Positions 1 through 8,407 of a stretch of 64,000 bases of DNA are shown piece by piece (positions within the stretch are counted from its first letter, which is position 1; every line of letters begins with the position of its first letter). Both the position numbers and the translations under genes were made by a program. The notes under the pieces were generated by a model. It was given only the letters and a program-made list of their open reading frames with translations. It was not told the origin of the DNA and made no database searches. This DNA comes from Mesorhizobium_K marinum (lineage in GTDB: Bacteria; Pseudomonadota; Alphaproteobacteria; Rhizobiales; Rhizobiaceae). The stretch lies in the NCBI RefSeq assembly GCF_040813715.1, contig NZ_JBFOCH010000027.1; one strand, 5' to 3'.

Positions 1-275
1 GGCTGCAGTTCGCGCATGCGCAGTCCTTCCCGCACGATCTGCTTGCGCTGATCCGCGACCGCATGGCGGCCGGCCATGGCGGCTTCCCGCTCACCGGCAC
101 GCCGGAGCAGGTGGCCGAAGGCATCGCGGCGCTGCATGCGGCGGGCTTCCGCGGCACGACGCTGTCCTTCGTCGACTATGTCGAGGAGTTCCCCTATTTC
201 CGCGATCACGTCCTGCCGCTGCTCGAGGAACGCGGCATCCGCGTGCCCGTTGCCGCTGCGGCTGCCGCGGCATAG
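1..275 (+). CDS. LLM-class flavin-dependent oxidoreductase, C-terminal end
   Basis: Only the last ~90 codons are in the window (reading frame from base 3, stop TAG at 273-275). The visible part has the LTGTPEQVAEGI segment and the FVDYVEEFPYFRDHVLPLL tail that end bacterial-luciferase-like (LLM) monooxygenases, enzymes that use reduced FMN and O2 supplied by a separate flavin reductase. A flavin reductase gene follows 9 bases downstream, which supports a two-component monooxygenase. The substrate cannot be read from this fragment. The protein ends in an alanine-rich stretch that is probably not functional. Confidence 0.75.
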   Translation, partial: LQFAHAQSFPHDLLALIRDRMAAGHGGFPLTGTPEQVAEGIAALHAAGFRGTTLSFVDYVEEFPYFRDHVLPLLEERGIRVPVAAAAAAA

Positions 276-284
276 GCGGCGGCG

Positions 285-968
285 ATGACCGCCGTCTTGC
301 AGGGCCCGACGGTCGACGTCGCCGACTTCCGCGCGGCGATGCGCATGATCGTCGGCAATGTCAGCGTCATCACCGCCGGCGTCGGCGACGACCGCACCGG
401 CCTCGTCGTCATCTCCATGGTGTCGCTGTCGGCCAGCCCGCCGAAAGTGATCGCCTGCGTNGTCTTGCAGGGCCCGACGGTCGACGTCGCCGACTTCCGC
501 GCGGCGATGCGCATGATCGTCGGCAATGTCAGCGTCATCACCGCCGGCGTCGGCGACGACCGCACCGGCCTCGTCGTCATCTCCATGGTGTCGCTGTCGG
601 CCAGCCCGCCGAAAGTGATCGCCTGCGTAAACCGCTCGTCGTCGACATGGCCGGTCATGGAGCGCTACGGCCATTTCGGGGTGTCGTCGCTTGCCGCCGA
701 CCACCAGCCGGTGGCCGAGCGCTTTTCGGGCTTCGGCGGGATCAAGGGGCCGGACCGCTACGCCGGCGCCGACTGGTTCACCTTGGAAACCGGCGCGTCG
801 CTGCTCAAGGGCGCGACCGCTGCTTTCGACTGCCGGCTCGACGAGATGATCGACCGCGGCTCCCATTCGATCATCGTCGGGTCGGTCGCGGCGGTGCGCA
901 CCAACGATGTCGGCGAGGCGCTGCTCTACTGGCGCGGCGCGTACCGGCCGACGCGGTTCGATAGCTGA
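285..968 (+). CDS. Flavin reductase family protein (FMN-binding split barrel), lengthened by an assembly join
   Basis: This is probably the NAD(P)H:flavin oxidoreductase that supplies FMNH2 to the monooxygenase ending at 275. Family features are DFRAAMRMIVGNVSVITAG at the N-terminus, the ACVNRSSSTWPVMERYGHFGV core and the GSHSIIVGSVAAV strand near the end. As written the reading frame is 227 codons, but bases 294-460 recur exactly at 462-628 around an N at 461. That adds 56 codons in frame. Removing one copy gives about 171 residues, normal for the family. The start is the ATG nine bases after the upstream stop. Confidence 0.8.
   Translation: MTAVLQGPTVDVADFRAAMRMIVGNVSVITAGVGDDRTGLVVISMVSLSASPPKVIACXVLQGPTVDVADFRAAMRMIVGNVSVITAGVGDDRTGLVVISMVSLSASPPKVIACVNRSSSTWPVMERYGHFGVSSLAADHQPVAERFSGFGGIKGPDRYAGADWFTLETGASLLKGATAAFDCRLDEMIDRGSHSIIVGSVAAVRTNDVGEALLYWRGAYRPTRFDS
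294..628. other. Assembly join (N at 461) with 167-bp duplicated flank
   Basis: Bases 294-460 and 462-628 read the same. The N marks an unmerged contig overlap. The duplication keeps the flavin reductase frame open but adds 56 spurious codons. Confidence 0.9.
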
Positions 969-971
969 AAG

Positions 972-1005
972 AATGAATGGCCGTCTTTCGGCGGCCGTTC
1001 ATTTT
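972..1005. terminator. Intrinsic terminator between convergent genes
   Basis: A 12-bp stem (972-983 with 992-1003, one G-T pair) and an 8-base loop are followed by TTTT on the plus strand, just after the flavin reductase stop. The gene ending at 1146 on the other strand is convergent, so the hairpin may act in both directions. Confidence 0.65.
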
Positions 1006-1145
1006 GCGGACGGCAACGCAATTTCCGTCGTGCCAACCCGAGCATCTGCCAAGTCGGCGGGAATGGCATGTACGCCATTCCTGCCTGACCGTTGGGGCCG
1101 GCCGATCCCTGGGACAAGCCTGGGATGCCGGCCCAGGCAGCGATG

Positions 1146-2414
1146 TTACTTCGCCAGGTCGGCCTTCAGCTTCACCACGTCCTCGGCGCTCATCTCGCCG
1201 ACGGTCGTCACCGCGCCGTCCTTGATCTGCCAGAGGCGGAACGGGCCGGTGATGTCGCCATACTGGTCGAAGCTGATCGGGCCGATGACGCCTTCGTACT
1301 TGATCGGCTTGCCTTCCTTGATCAGCGCGAGCGCCTTGGCAAAGCCGTCCTTGCCGGCCGGGATCGGCTCGCCGTCGGCGGACACGACCTCGGGGATCGC
1401 CGCCTTGATCGCAGCGGAATCGCCCTTGCCAGCCTTGGCGATGGCGAGCGCGACGATCGCGCCTGCGTCATAGGAACGGTCGGCGGCCGGCGCGTCCGGC
1501 TTGATGCCGCCCGAGAAGGCCTCGTAGGCGCCGTAGAAATAGTCGGTCGAGGCGGTCTTCGAGGTGCCCGACGACGTGCCGTAGGCCTCGTTGAGATACT
1601 GCGCGCCGACCGCGTCGATGAACTCCTGCGAGTTCATGCCGTCGTTGAGCAGGAACTTCGCCGCGCCGCCGCCCGAGATCCAGGCGCGGGCGATCGTCGC
1701 GCCGTCGACCGGGTAGCTGACGAGGTAGAGCGCCTCCGGCTCGCCGGCCATGGCGGCGCTCGCCTCCGACGAATAGCTCGCCTGCTTCTCGTTGTAGGCG
1801 GTCGTCGAGGTGATCGTGCCGCCGAGCTTTTCGAAGGCGGCCGAGAATTCCTTGACCATGTTCACGCCGAAATCGTTGTTGACGTGGATGATGGCGAGCT
1901 TCTTCAGGCCCTGGTCGATGGCGTATTTCGCGGCAGCCGTGCCCTGCAGCGCGTCCGAGGTGATGGTGCGGAAGAACACGCCGTTGGTCTTGCCGTCGCG
2001 GCCGAGCGCCGTCAGCGTCGGCGAGGACGAGGCGGGCGACACCTGCACCACGCCGGCCGGCGCGGTCACCGACGTCAGGATCGGGATCGACACCGACGAA
2101 ATGATGCCGCCGATGATTACCGGCACCTTCTTGATGTTGACCAGCTGCGTCGCCTGGTCGACCGCGACGGTGCCCTGGCTCTGGCTGTCGCGCGTGTCGG
2201 TCGTCAGCTTGCAGCCGTCGGCGCCGGACGCCTCGTTGAAGTCGCGGAACGCCATCTCGACCGATTTCGCGCCGGCCTGGCCATAGGCTCCGGCCGGGCC
2301 GGTCAGTTCCATCACCACGCCGACGGTGACGTTGCAGTCCTGCGCGGCGGCGGGCAGCGCGAAGGCGGCCGTCGCCAGCAGCGTTGAAGCGAGCAGAAGT
2401 TTTTTCATGGTCAT
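1146..2414 (-). CDS. Branched-chain amino acid-type ABC transporter substrate-binding protein (LivK-like)
   Basis: This is a periplasmic binding protein of the Peripla_BP_6/LivK family, 422 residues. A Sec signal peptide (MTMKKLLLASTLLATAAFAL, cleavage near AAAQ-D) is followed by VTVGVVMELTGPAGAYGQAG, the usual first strand. A Cys pair (DC near residue 27, DGC near residue 65) is visible. A clear ribosome-binding site, GGGGAA, lies just upstream of the ATG. The gene follows an aldo/keto reductase on the same strand. The matching ATPases and permeases are encoded divergently at 4899-8407, so this is very likely their binding protein. The ligand is unknown. Liv-type proteins in catabolic clusters often bind aromatic acids or amides rather than amino acids. 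Confidence 0.85.
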   Translation of the reverse strand: MTMKKLLLASTLLATAAFALPAAAQDCNVTVGVVMELTGPAGAYGQAGAKSVEMAFRDFNEASGADGCKLTTDTRDSQSQGTVAVDQATQLVNIKKVPVIIGGIISSVSIPILTSVTAPAGVVQVSPASSSPTLTALGRDGKTNGVFFRTITSDALQGTAAAKYAIDQGLKKLAIIHVNNDFGVNMVKEFSAAFEKLGGTITSTTAYNEKQASYSSEASAAMAGEPEALYLVSYPVDGATIARAWISGGGAAKFLLNDGMNSQEFIDAVGAQYLNEAYGTSSGTSKTASTDYFYGAYEAFSGGIKPDAPAADRSYDAGAIVALAIAKAGKGDSAAIKAAIPEVVSADGEPIPAGKDGFAKALALIKEGKPIKYEGVIGPISFDQYGDITGPFRLWQIKDGAVTTVGEMSAEDVVKLKADLAK

Positions 2415-2486
2415 TCCCCTTTTGGTTCGACGCTCTCCCCGAGCGGCTTCGGTGTTTCAGGCGATAGAAGCGGGCGGGACGCCGTC

Positions 2487-3694
2487 TCAGGCGGCTCCCT
2501 TGTTGAGGTTGTATTTCATGATCGAGCCGTGCCGCCCGTGGCGGTCGCGCTCGAGCGTGTAGACGTCGCCGTCCAGTTCGCTGGCCTGGGCGAGGACGGC
2601 GTCGATTTCTTTGTGGTCCTGCGCCGTCAGCGAGACGCTGGAGATGGCGAGGTTGGAGGCGAGGTGGTCGCGGTTGCGCGCCCCGACGATCGTCGCCGCG
2701 ACCGCCCTTTTCGGCAGCATCGCGGCGCTGGCGATCGTCGCGATGTCGACGCCGTGGCGGTCGGCGACGCCGCGCAGCGCCCTTAGCAGGGCCTGGAAAA
2801 GGTCCCAGCCGCCGAGGTCGTCGATGATGAGCTTGTACTTGATCAGCGAGCGGTTCTCGAAGTCGTGCGGTTCCGGCTGGCCGAGCCAGCGGTCGCCAAG
2901 GAAGCCGCCCGCGACCGTGCCGTAGCAGAACAGCCAGACTCCGTTCGCGGCCGCCGCCTCGGCCATGCGCTTGGCGGGGCGCTGGTCGAGCAGCGAATAC
3001 TGCACCTGCATGGACGTCAGCGGCACGCCTGCGCGCACCATGTGCAGCATGCGTTCGGTGTCGAAGTTGGTGGCGCTGACCTTGTGGATNTTCCATTCTC
3101 GGCCGCCGCTTCGGCCATGCGCTTGGCGGGGCGCTGGTCGAGCAGCGAATACTGCACCTGCATGGACGTCAGCGGCACGCCTGCGCGCACCATGTGCAGC
3201 ATGCGTTCGGTGTCGAAGTTGGTGGCGCTGACCTTGTGGATCTTGCCGGCCTGCCTGAGCTCTTCCAGCCATTGCGCGGCTTCAAGCCACATCGGCGCGG
3301 CATAGTCCCACCAGTGGAACTGCACGAGGTCGAGGCGGTCGAGGTTGAGCCGCCTCAGCGATTGGTCGATGACGCCCTCGACATAGCCCTTGCTGATGGT
3401 CCTGAGAACCTCGAGGTCGGGCACGAACTTGGTGTGTACCTTGATACGGGAAAGCGCTTCCTCCCCGCGCAGGTCGCGGTAGCGCAGGCGGAAGCGGCCG
3501 ATCATCTCCTCCACGCCGGTATAGATGTCGGCGCAGTCGAAGGTGGTGATGCCGGCGTCGGCGAAGGCGATCATGTCCGAAACGGGATCGTCGCTCTTCA
3601 CGGCGCCGTGGCCCGCGGCCAGCTGCCAGCCGCCGCGGATGACGCGCGAAATCTCGTAGTCGGGCGCGAGCTTGATGCGTTGCATGTCAGTCAT
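2487..3694 (-). CDS. Aldo/keto reductase, interrupted by an assembly join
   Basis: NAD(P)H-dependent aldo/keto reductase family. The tetrad-type motifs are visible: DCADIYTG (Asp/Tyr), HTKF (Lys) and QFHWW (His). The start ATG (3692-3694) overlaps the end of the upstream gene by 8 bases, so I prefer it to the longer reading frame beginning at 3721. An N at 3090 is flanked by a 150-bp duplication that shifts the frame. With one copy removed the gene is 352 codons. The two copies differ at three sites, one changing Ala to Glu in the AAA-A/E-NG segment. The reductase probably acts on a carbonyl intermediate of whatever the Liv-type transporter imports. Confidence 0.8.
2940..3241. other. Assembly join (N at 3090) with 150-bp duplicated flank
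   Basis: Bases 2940-3089 match 3092-3241 with three differences (2943, 2947 and 2958 against 3095, 3099 and 3110). The 152-base offset breaks the aldo/keto reductase frame. Confidence 0.9.
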
Positions 3695-4034
3695 CGAGGG
3701 GCACCGCGGTGGTTTCCGCATGGCTGAACTTGCGCACCGCCACCCGCGTGATCCTGAGGCGCGAGCCGCAATGCGGGTCGGGACACGCGATCTCGGCGTC
3801 GGTGGTCATCCAGTCGTTCTTGTGGGTCTGCCGCTGCTTGGCCGCCAGGAGCGGCAGCGCGGACGCCAGCGAGTAGATCGAGATTCCCTGCCCGGGCGGC
3901 AGGTGCAGCATCTCGCCGCGCAGTTCGAAATGGTCGCCCACCTTGGCGCCGCAATAGATCTTCGCGCCCTCGTCGGCGACGACCTCGACGCGCAGGTCGA
4001 ACAGTTCGAACGTGTCGTCTCGTTTGTCAGCCAT
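3687..4034 (-). CDS. TIGR04076-like small protein
   Basis: A 115-residue protein that resembles the uncharacterised TIGR04076 family. It has the short beta-rich N-terminus (FELFDLRVEVV), a GISIYSLASALPLLAAKQR core and a CPDPHC pair near residue 84 that could bind metal. Both ends overlap neighbours by 8 bases (GntR gene upstream, aldo/keto reductase downstream), which implies translational coupling in one operon. Family members are often found beside aldo/keto reductases, but no biochemical role is known to me. Confidence 0.6.
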   Translation of the reverse strand: MADKRDDTFELFDLRVEVVADEGAKIYCGAKVGDHFELRGEMLHLPPGQGISIYSLASALPLLAAKQRQTHKNDWMTTDAEIACPDPHCGSRLRITRVAVRKFSHAETTAVPLDD

Positions 4035-4743
4035 AGGCGCGCTCCTTCTCGCCGGCGTCCGCGTCCTCCAGGCCCCGGCGCACCAGGTTGAACGAACGGG
4101 TGATGTCGTTGGTCAGGGCCTTGATCGCCTGTTTCCGGTCGCCCCGCTCCAGCGCGTCGATCAGCGCCCAGTGATGGTGCGTGCCGGACATGTCGCGCAG
4201 TTCGTCATGGATGCGCGCGGCGGCGCGGACATAGGGTCCGGACTGCAGCCACAGGCTTTCCACGACGGGGATCAGCACCGCCGATCCCGCCGCGCGGTAG
4301 ATGTAGAAATGGAAGGCGTGGTTGAGTTCGGAGGTATGATGCGGCTTGTCGGGATCGTCCGCGGAGAAGGCGGCCTCGCATTCCCGGGTCAGCTGCCGCA
4401 GTTTGGCGAAATCCTCGGCGGCAAGCCGGGGCAGCGCCAGCGCGGTCAGTTCGCCCTCGATCAGGCAGCGCGCACGGGCGAGGTCTTCCAGCTTTTCGCG
4501 GGTGATGACCGGAACGCGCACCGTGCGGTTGGGCAGCGATTCCAGCGCCTGCTCGGACACCAACCGCCCAAGCGCCTCGCGCACCGGCATGGTGCTCGTC
4601 TGCAGCGTCGCGGCCAGGTCCTGGATGCGAAGCGATGCGCCGGCGTCGAACATGCCGTGGATCAGCGAGCGCCTCAGTTCGGCGTAGACCCGGTCGTGCA
4701 GGGTCTCGCGACCGACCGGTGACAACGCGCGCCGCGGGGTCAC
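4027..4743 (-). CDS. GntR family transcriptional regulator, FCD domain
   Basis: 238 residues. An N-terminal winged helix (QDLAATLQTSTMPVREALGR, residues about 40-60) is followed by an all-helical FCD ligand domain. Its His residues around LNHAFHFYIYRAAG and THHHWALIDAL are consistent with the metal/carboxylate site of this subfamily. It heads the minus-strand genes and is divergent from the transporter operon at 4899. A 12-bp palindrome lies in the gap. It probably represses both directions until an organic acid or related ligand binds. Confidence 0.85.
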   Translation of the reverse strand: MTPRRALSPVGRETLHDRVYAELRRSLIHGMFDAGASLRIQDLAATLQTSTMPVREALGRLVSEQALESLPNRTVRVPVITREKLEDLARARCLIEGELTALALPRLAAEDFAKLRQLTRECEAAFSADDPDKPHHTSELNHAFHFYIYRAAGSAVLIPVVESLWLQSGPYVRAAARIHDELRDMSGTHHHWALIDALERGDRKQAIKALTNDITRSFNLVRRGLEDADAGEKERAYG

Positions 4744-4857
4744 CCGAGGTTCTCCCGCCAGACCGCGAACTCTGCCTTCGACACGCTCATCCAGACCGCC
4801 ATTTCCTGCTGCCGGCGCCTTGCCGATTTTTGTAGTTGCAAAATTTCCGGCTGTAAA

Positions 4858-4869
4858 GTTTGATCAAAC
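4858..4869. promoter_or_regulatory. Candidate GntR operator palindrome
   Basis: gtttgatcaaac is a perfect 12-bp palindrome in the divergent gap between the GntR regulator and livG, 29 bases before the livG ATG. FCD-type GntR proteins bind short palindromes of this size. Confidence 0.45.
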
Positions 4870-4898
4870 ATCATCGATCAAGAATCGTGGCAAGCGCG

Positions 4899-5696
4899 AT
4901 GCAACCCGATCCGGACCTCGCCCATACCCTCGCCACTCCGCCGCTGGAGACCCGTGGCGTGGTCAAGGCGTTCGGCGGGCTGCGCGCCGTCGACGGCATG
5001 TCGCTCGCCCTGCAGCGCGGCGAACTGCTCGGCCTCATCGGGCCCAACGGCGCCGGTAAGACGACGCTGTTCAACCTGCTGGCCGGCAGCCTGAAGCCGG
5101 ATGCCGGCAGCATCCTTGTCGATGGAAAGGACGTGACAAGGGCCGGGCCGGAGACGCGCATCGGCGCCGGCGTCGGCCGCACCTTCCAGATCCCGCGTCC
5201 CTTCGCCGAGATGACCGTGCTGGAGAACGTGCTGACCGGCGCGCAGTGCCAGTCCGGCGAGCGTGCCTGGCTGAACCTTGTCAAGCCCGGCCGCGTCGCC
5301 GCCGAGGAGCGCGCGGCGGTCGAGAAGGCGAGGGGACTGCTCGACTTCGTCACGCTGTCGAAGCTGGAGCAGGAGCCGGCGCGGGTGCTGTCCGGCGGCC
5401 AGCGCAAGCTGCTCGAACTCGCCCGCATCCTGATGGCCGACCCCGATACCATCCTGCTCGACGAGCCGGCCGCCGGCGTCAACCCGACGCTGCTCCAGTT
5501 CATTGTCGACCGCGTGCTCGAGCTCAATGCGCAGGGCGTCTCGATCCTGCTCATCGAGCACAACATGGACATGGTCGCGCAGCTCTGCTCGCGCGTCGTC
5601 GTCATGGCGGGCGGCCGCTTCCTGGCTGAAGGCGCCCCCGACGACGTGGTGCGCGACCCGGCCGTGGTCGATGCCTATCTCGGCGGGGTGGCGTGA
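4899..5696 (+). CDS. livG: Branched-chain amino acid-type ABC transporter ATP-binding protein (LivG)
   Basis: 265 residues from the ATG at 4899. An upstream in-frame TTG at 4860 lies inside the putative operator and is less likely to be the start. Walker A is GPNGAGKTT (near residue 50), the ABC signature LSGGQRK (near 165) and Walker B ILLDEPAAGVNP (near 186). The AAGVNP extension and the H-loop IEHNMDMV are typical of LivG. It is the first gene of a five-gene plus-strand operon and overlaps livF by one base (TGATG). Confidence 0.88.
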   Translation: MQPDPDLAHTLATPPLETRGVVKAFGGLRAVDGMSLALQRGELLGLIGPNGAGKTTLFNLLAGSLKPDAGSILVDGKDVTRAGPETRIGAGVGRTFQIPRPFAEMTVLENVLTGAQCQSGERAWLNLVKPGRVAAEERAAVEKARGLLDFVTLSKLEQEPARVLSGGQRKLLELARILMADPDTILLDEPAAGVNPTLLQFIVDRVLELNAQGVSILLIEHNMDMVAQLCSRVVVMAGGRFLAEGAPDDVVRDPAVVDAYLGGVA

Positions 5697-6445
5697 TGGC
5701 CGGCGCGGCGTCCACGGTGCTGTCGACGGAGGCTCTGGTCGCCGGCTACGAGCGCGACCTGCCGATCGTTCGGGGCGTCGACTTCCGCGTCGCCTCCGGC
5801 GAACTGGTGCTGATCCTCGGCCCCAACGGCGCCGGCAAGTCGACCTTCGTGAAGGCCATTGCGGGGCTGGTCCCCGTTCATTCCGGCAAGGCGTCGCTGG
5901 GCGGTGCCGACATCACCGACGTGCCCGCGCACGAGAAGATCAGACACGGCCTGGCCTTCGTGCCGCAGACCGAGAACATCTTCGCCACGCTGTCGATCCA
6001 CGACAACCTGCTGCTCGCCGCCGACATCCTGCCGAAGGAAAAGCGCAGCGAGCGGATCGCGGCGCTCTACGCCATGTTCCCTGACCTCGCGGGGCGGCCC
6101 TCGCGCCGCGCCGGCGCGCTGTCGGGCGGCCAGCGCCAGATGCTCGCCGTCGCCCGCGCGCTGATCGTCGAGCCGAGCGTGCTGATCCTCGACGAGCCGA
6201 GCGCCGGCCTGTCGCCGAAGATCGTCTCGGAGGTGTTTGCCCGCCTGAAGGAGATCAACGCGAAAGGCGTGACCATCGTCCTGGTCGAGCAGAACGTGAA
6301 GGCGGCGCTGGCGATCGCCGACCGTGCGGTGATCCTCGTCGAGGGCAAGGTCGCGCATGAAGGGACCGCCGCCGGCCTCGCCGACGATCCGCTGGTCGGT
6401 GAGCTCTATCTCGGCGCGCGGCGCCATGCGCCGGTGGCGCCATGA
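5696..6445 (+). CDS. livF: Branched-chain amino acid-type ABC transporter ATP-binding protein (LivF)
   Basis: 249 residues. Walker A is GPNGAGKST, the Q-loop lies in FVPQTENIFATLS, the signature is LSGGQRQML and Walker B is LILDEPSAGLSP. The ENIFATLS and PSAGLSP segments are characteristic of LivF rather than LivG. The start ATG overlaps the livG stop and the end overlaps livH by 4 bases (ATGA). It pairs with LivG to energise the permease pair that follows. Confidence 0.88.
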   Translation: MAGAASTVLSTEALVAGYERDLPIVRGVDFRVASGELVLILGPNGAGKSTFVKAIAGLVPVHSGKASLGGADITDVPAHEKIRHGLAFVPQTENIFATLSIHDNLLLAADILPKEKRSERIAALYAMFPDLAGRPSRRAGALSGGQRQMLAVARALIVEPSVLILDEPSAGLSPKIVSEVFARLKEINAKGVTIVLVEQNVKAALAIADRAVILVEGKVAHEGTAAGLADDPLVGELYLGARRHAPVAP

Positions 6446-7353
6446 ACCCGCAGGCGCTGATGGACGGGCTGGTCGCCGGCTCGATGATCGGGCTCGGCGC
6501 GGTCGGCGTCACGCTCACCTACTCGATCCTGCGCTTCGCCAATTTCGCGCACGGCGAGTTCATCTCCTGGGGTGCCTATTTCGCTCTGGTCGTGGCCGGC
6601 GCGCTCGGCATGCTGTTCGGCGGCTTGGCCGCGCCGATCGGGCCCTTCTCCTTCGGCTGGGCGCTGGTTCTGGCCACGCTGGTCGCGGTCGCGCTGAACG
6701 GCGGGCTCGCGCTTCTGGTCGACGCGCTGCTGTTCGGCCGCCTGCGCTCCAGCAGGAGCTCGGTCATCATCATGGTCATGGCGAGCTTCGGCGCCGCGCT
6801 GACCCTGCGCTCGCTGCTCGAGTTCATCTTCACCTCTCAGCCGCTCTACTTCTCCAAGGCGCTGCAGATCGCCATGCCGCTCGGCTTCGGCATCCGCGCC
6901 ACGCCCGACCAGTTGCTGTCGCTCGGCGTCGCCGCTGCGCTCGTCGTCGCTGTCCACCTGCTTTTGTCGCGCACCGCGATCGGCCGCGCCATGCGCGCCG
7001 TCAGCGAGAACCCGCAGCTTGCCGGCGTCGCCGGCGTCGAGGTGCGCCGCGTCGTCCGCATCGTCTGGCTTCTGGGCGCAGCCCTTGCCTGCATCGCCGG
7101 TGTCAGCGCCGGGCTGATCGTCCAGATCAGGCCGCAGATGGGCCACGACCTGCTCCTGCCGCTGTTCGCCGCCGCCATCCTCGGCGGCATCGGCTCGGTG
7201 CCCGGCGCGATGGTCGCCGGCCTGGTCGTTGGTCTGGCTGAAGCCTTCGCCGTTCAGCTCGTCGGGGCGGAATGGCGCGCGGCCATCGCCTTCGTCATCC
7301 TCGTCCTGGTGCTGCTCCTGCGCCCGCAGGGCCTCTTCGGGAGGGTCGAATGA
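6442..7353 (+). CDS. livH: Branched-chain amino acid-type ABC transporter permease (LivH)
   Basis: 303 residues with about eight hydrophobic spans. It opens with GLVAGSMIGLGAVGVTLTYSI and FANFAHGEFISWGAY, the LivH hallmark, and carries the GRAMRAVSENPQLAGVAGV coupling loop near residue 190. The start overlaps livF and the stop overlaps livM (ATGA). Confidence 0.88.
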   Translation: MNPQALMDGLVAGSMIGLGAVGVTLTYSILRFANFAHGEFISWGAYFALVVAGALGMLFGGLAAPIGPFSFGWALVLATLVAVALNGGLALLVDALLFGRLRSSRSSVIIMVMASFGAALTLRSLLEFIFTSQPLYFSKALQIAMPLGFGIRATPDQLLSLGVAAALVVAVHLLLSRTAIGRAMRAVSENPQLAGVAGVEVRRVVRIVWLLGAALACIAGVSAGLIVQIRPQMGHDLLLPLFAAAILGGIGSVPGAMVAGLVVGLAEAFAVQLVGAEWRAAIAFVILVLVLLLRPQGLFGRVE

Positions 7354-8407
7354 GCGTTGAGCTTGTCAGCTACGGCGCGTTTTTCCTGACCATGGCGCTG
7401 ACCTACGCCATCATCTGCCTCGGCCTCAACGTGCAGTGGGGACAGACCGGGCTGTTCAACGTCGGCATCGCCGGCTTCGTGGCGGTCGGCGCGTATGTTT
7501 CGGCGCTGCTCACCACGCCTGACGACCCCAACCGCCTCGGCGGTTTCGGCCTGCCCATCGTGGCCGGCTGGGTCGGCGGTGCCATCGCCACCGGCTTCGT
7601 TTCCTTCCTGGTCGGCGCGCTCACGATCAGGCTGCGCGCCGACTATCTCGCCATCGCCACGTTCGGCGTGGCCGTCGTGGTGCAGCTTGTCGCGCTGAAC
7701 CTGGAGCCGGTCACCGGCGGCCCGTTCGGCATCGGCTTCATCCCGCGCTCCTTCGCCGACCATGCCGGCGATCCGCTGTTCTTCAGCCTCGCCAACCTCG
7801 GCGTGCTGGTCGCCATCGTGCTGATGCTCTACCTCGTGCTGGAGCGGCTGGCCCGCAGCCCGTGGGGCCGGGTGCTGCGGGCGATCCGCGAGGACGAGCA
7901 GGCGGCGCTGGCGCTCGGCAAGAACGCGACGAGGTTCCGCCTGCAGGCCTTCGCCATCGGCGGCGGCATCATGGGGCTGGCGGGCGCCGTGCAGGCGCAT
8001 TTCATCGGCTTCATCGCGCCGGACAACTACGTGCCCATGCTGACCTTCCAGGTCTGGGCGATGCTGATCGTCGGCGGTTCGGGCAATAACAAGGGCGCCA
8101 TCCTCGGCGCGATCCTCGTCTGGNCATGCTGATCGTCGGCGGCTCGGGCAACAACAAGGGCGCGATCCTCGGCGCGATCCTCGTCTGGGGCATCTGGGCG
8201 GCCTCGGCCGGCGCGGTTTCAGAACTCTTCCCGCCCGGCCAGCAGGCGCGGGCGGCCGCGCTGCAGATCGTCATGATCGGCGTCGCGCTCTGCGCCATCC
8301 TGCTTCTGCGCCCGCGCGGCATCCTGGGCGAGGAGCGTGTCGTCTCCCGCCATGTCGGCCCGCGCGCCCAACCCGATGCAAAGGCTCCTGATGCCCCGAA
8401 GTCCTGA
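7350..8407 (+). CDS. livM: Branched-chain amino acid-type ABC transporter permease (LivM), broken by an assembly join
   Basis: LivM-type permease. It opens with YGAFFLTMALTYAIICLGLN and GQTGLFNVGIAGFVAVGAY and carries the GRVLRAIREDEQAALALGKN loop. An N at 8124 with a 63-bp duplicated flank shifts the frame. Removing 65 bases restores a 331-codon gene ending in APDAPKS at 8407. The two copies of the flank differ at three third-codon positions only, none changing the protein, which points to two strains rather than read error. The stop lies 17 bases inside the next gene. Confidence 0.85.
8061..8188. other. Assembly join (N at 8124) with 63-bp duplicated flank
   Basis: Bases 8061-8123 match 8126-8188 except at three synonymous third positions. 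This breaks livM. Confidence 0.9.

Noticed and set aside
294..628. Real tandem duplication in the flavin reductase and similar doubled segments elsewhere
   Set aside because: Every doubled segment meets at a single N, and corrected genes have normal family lengths, so these are contig overlaps.
1..968. Rut-type pyrimidine degradation (RutA/RutF plus a RidA domain nearby)
   Set aside because: Only the end of the monooxygenase is visible, there is no RutB, RutD or RutE, and the flavin reductase features are generic.
1092..2387. Long plus-strand open frames opposite the Liv binding protein and other genes
   Set aside because: High G+C keeps the antisense frames open; translations are Arg/Ala-rich without domain features.
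4860..4898. Upstream TTG start for livG
   Set aside because: It lies within the operator palindrome and has no ribosome-binding site; ATG 4899 gives a normal LivG length.
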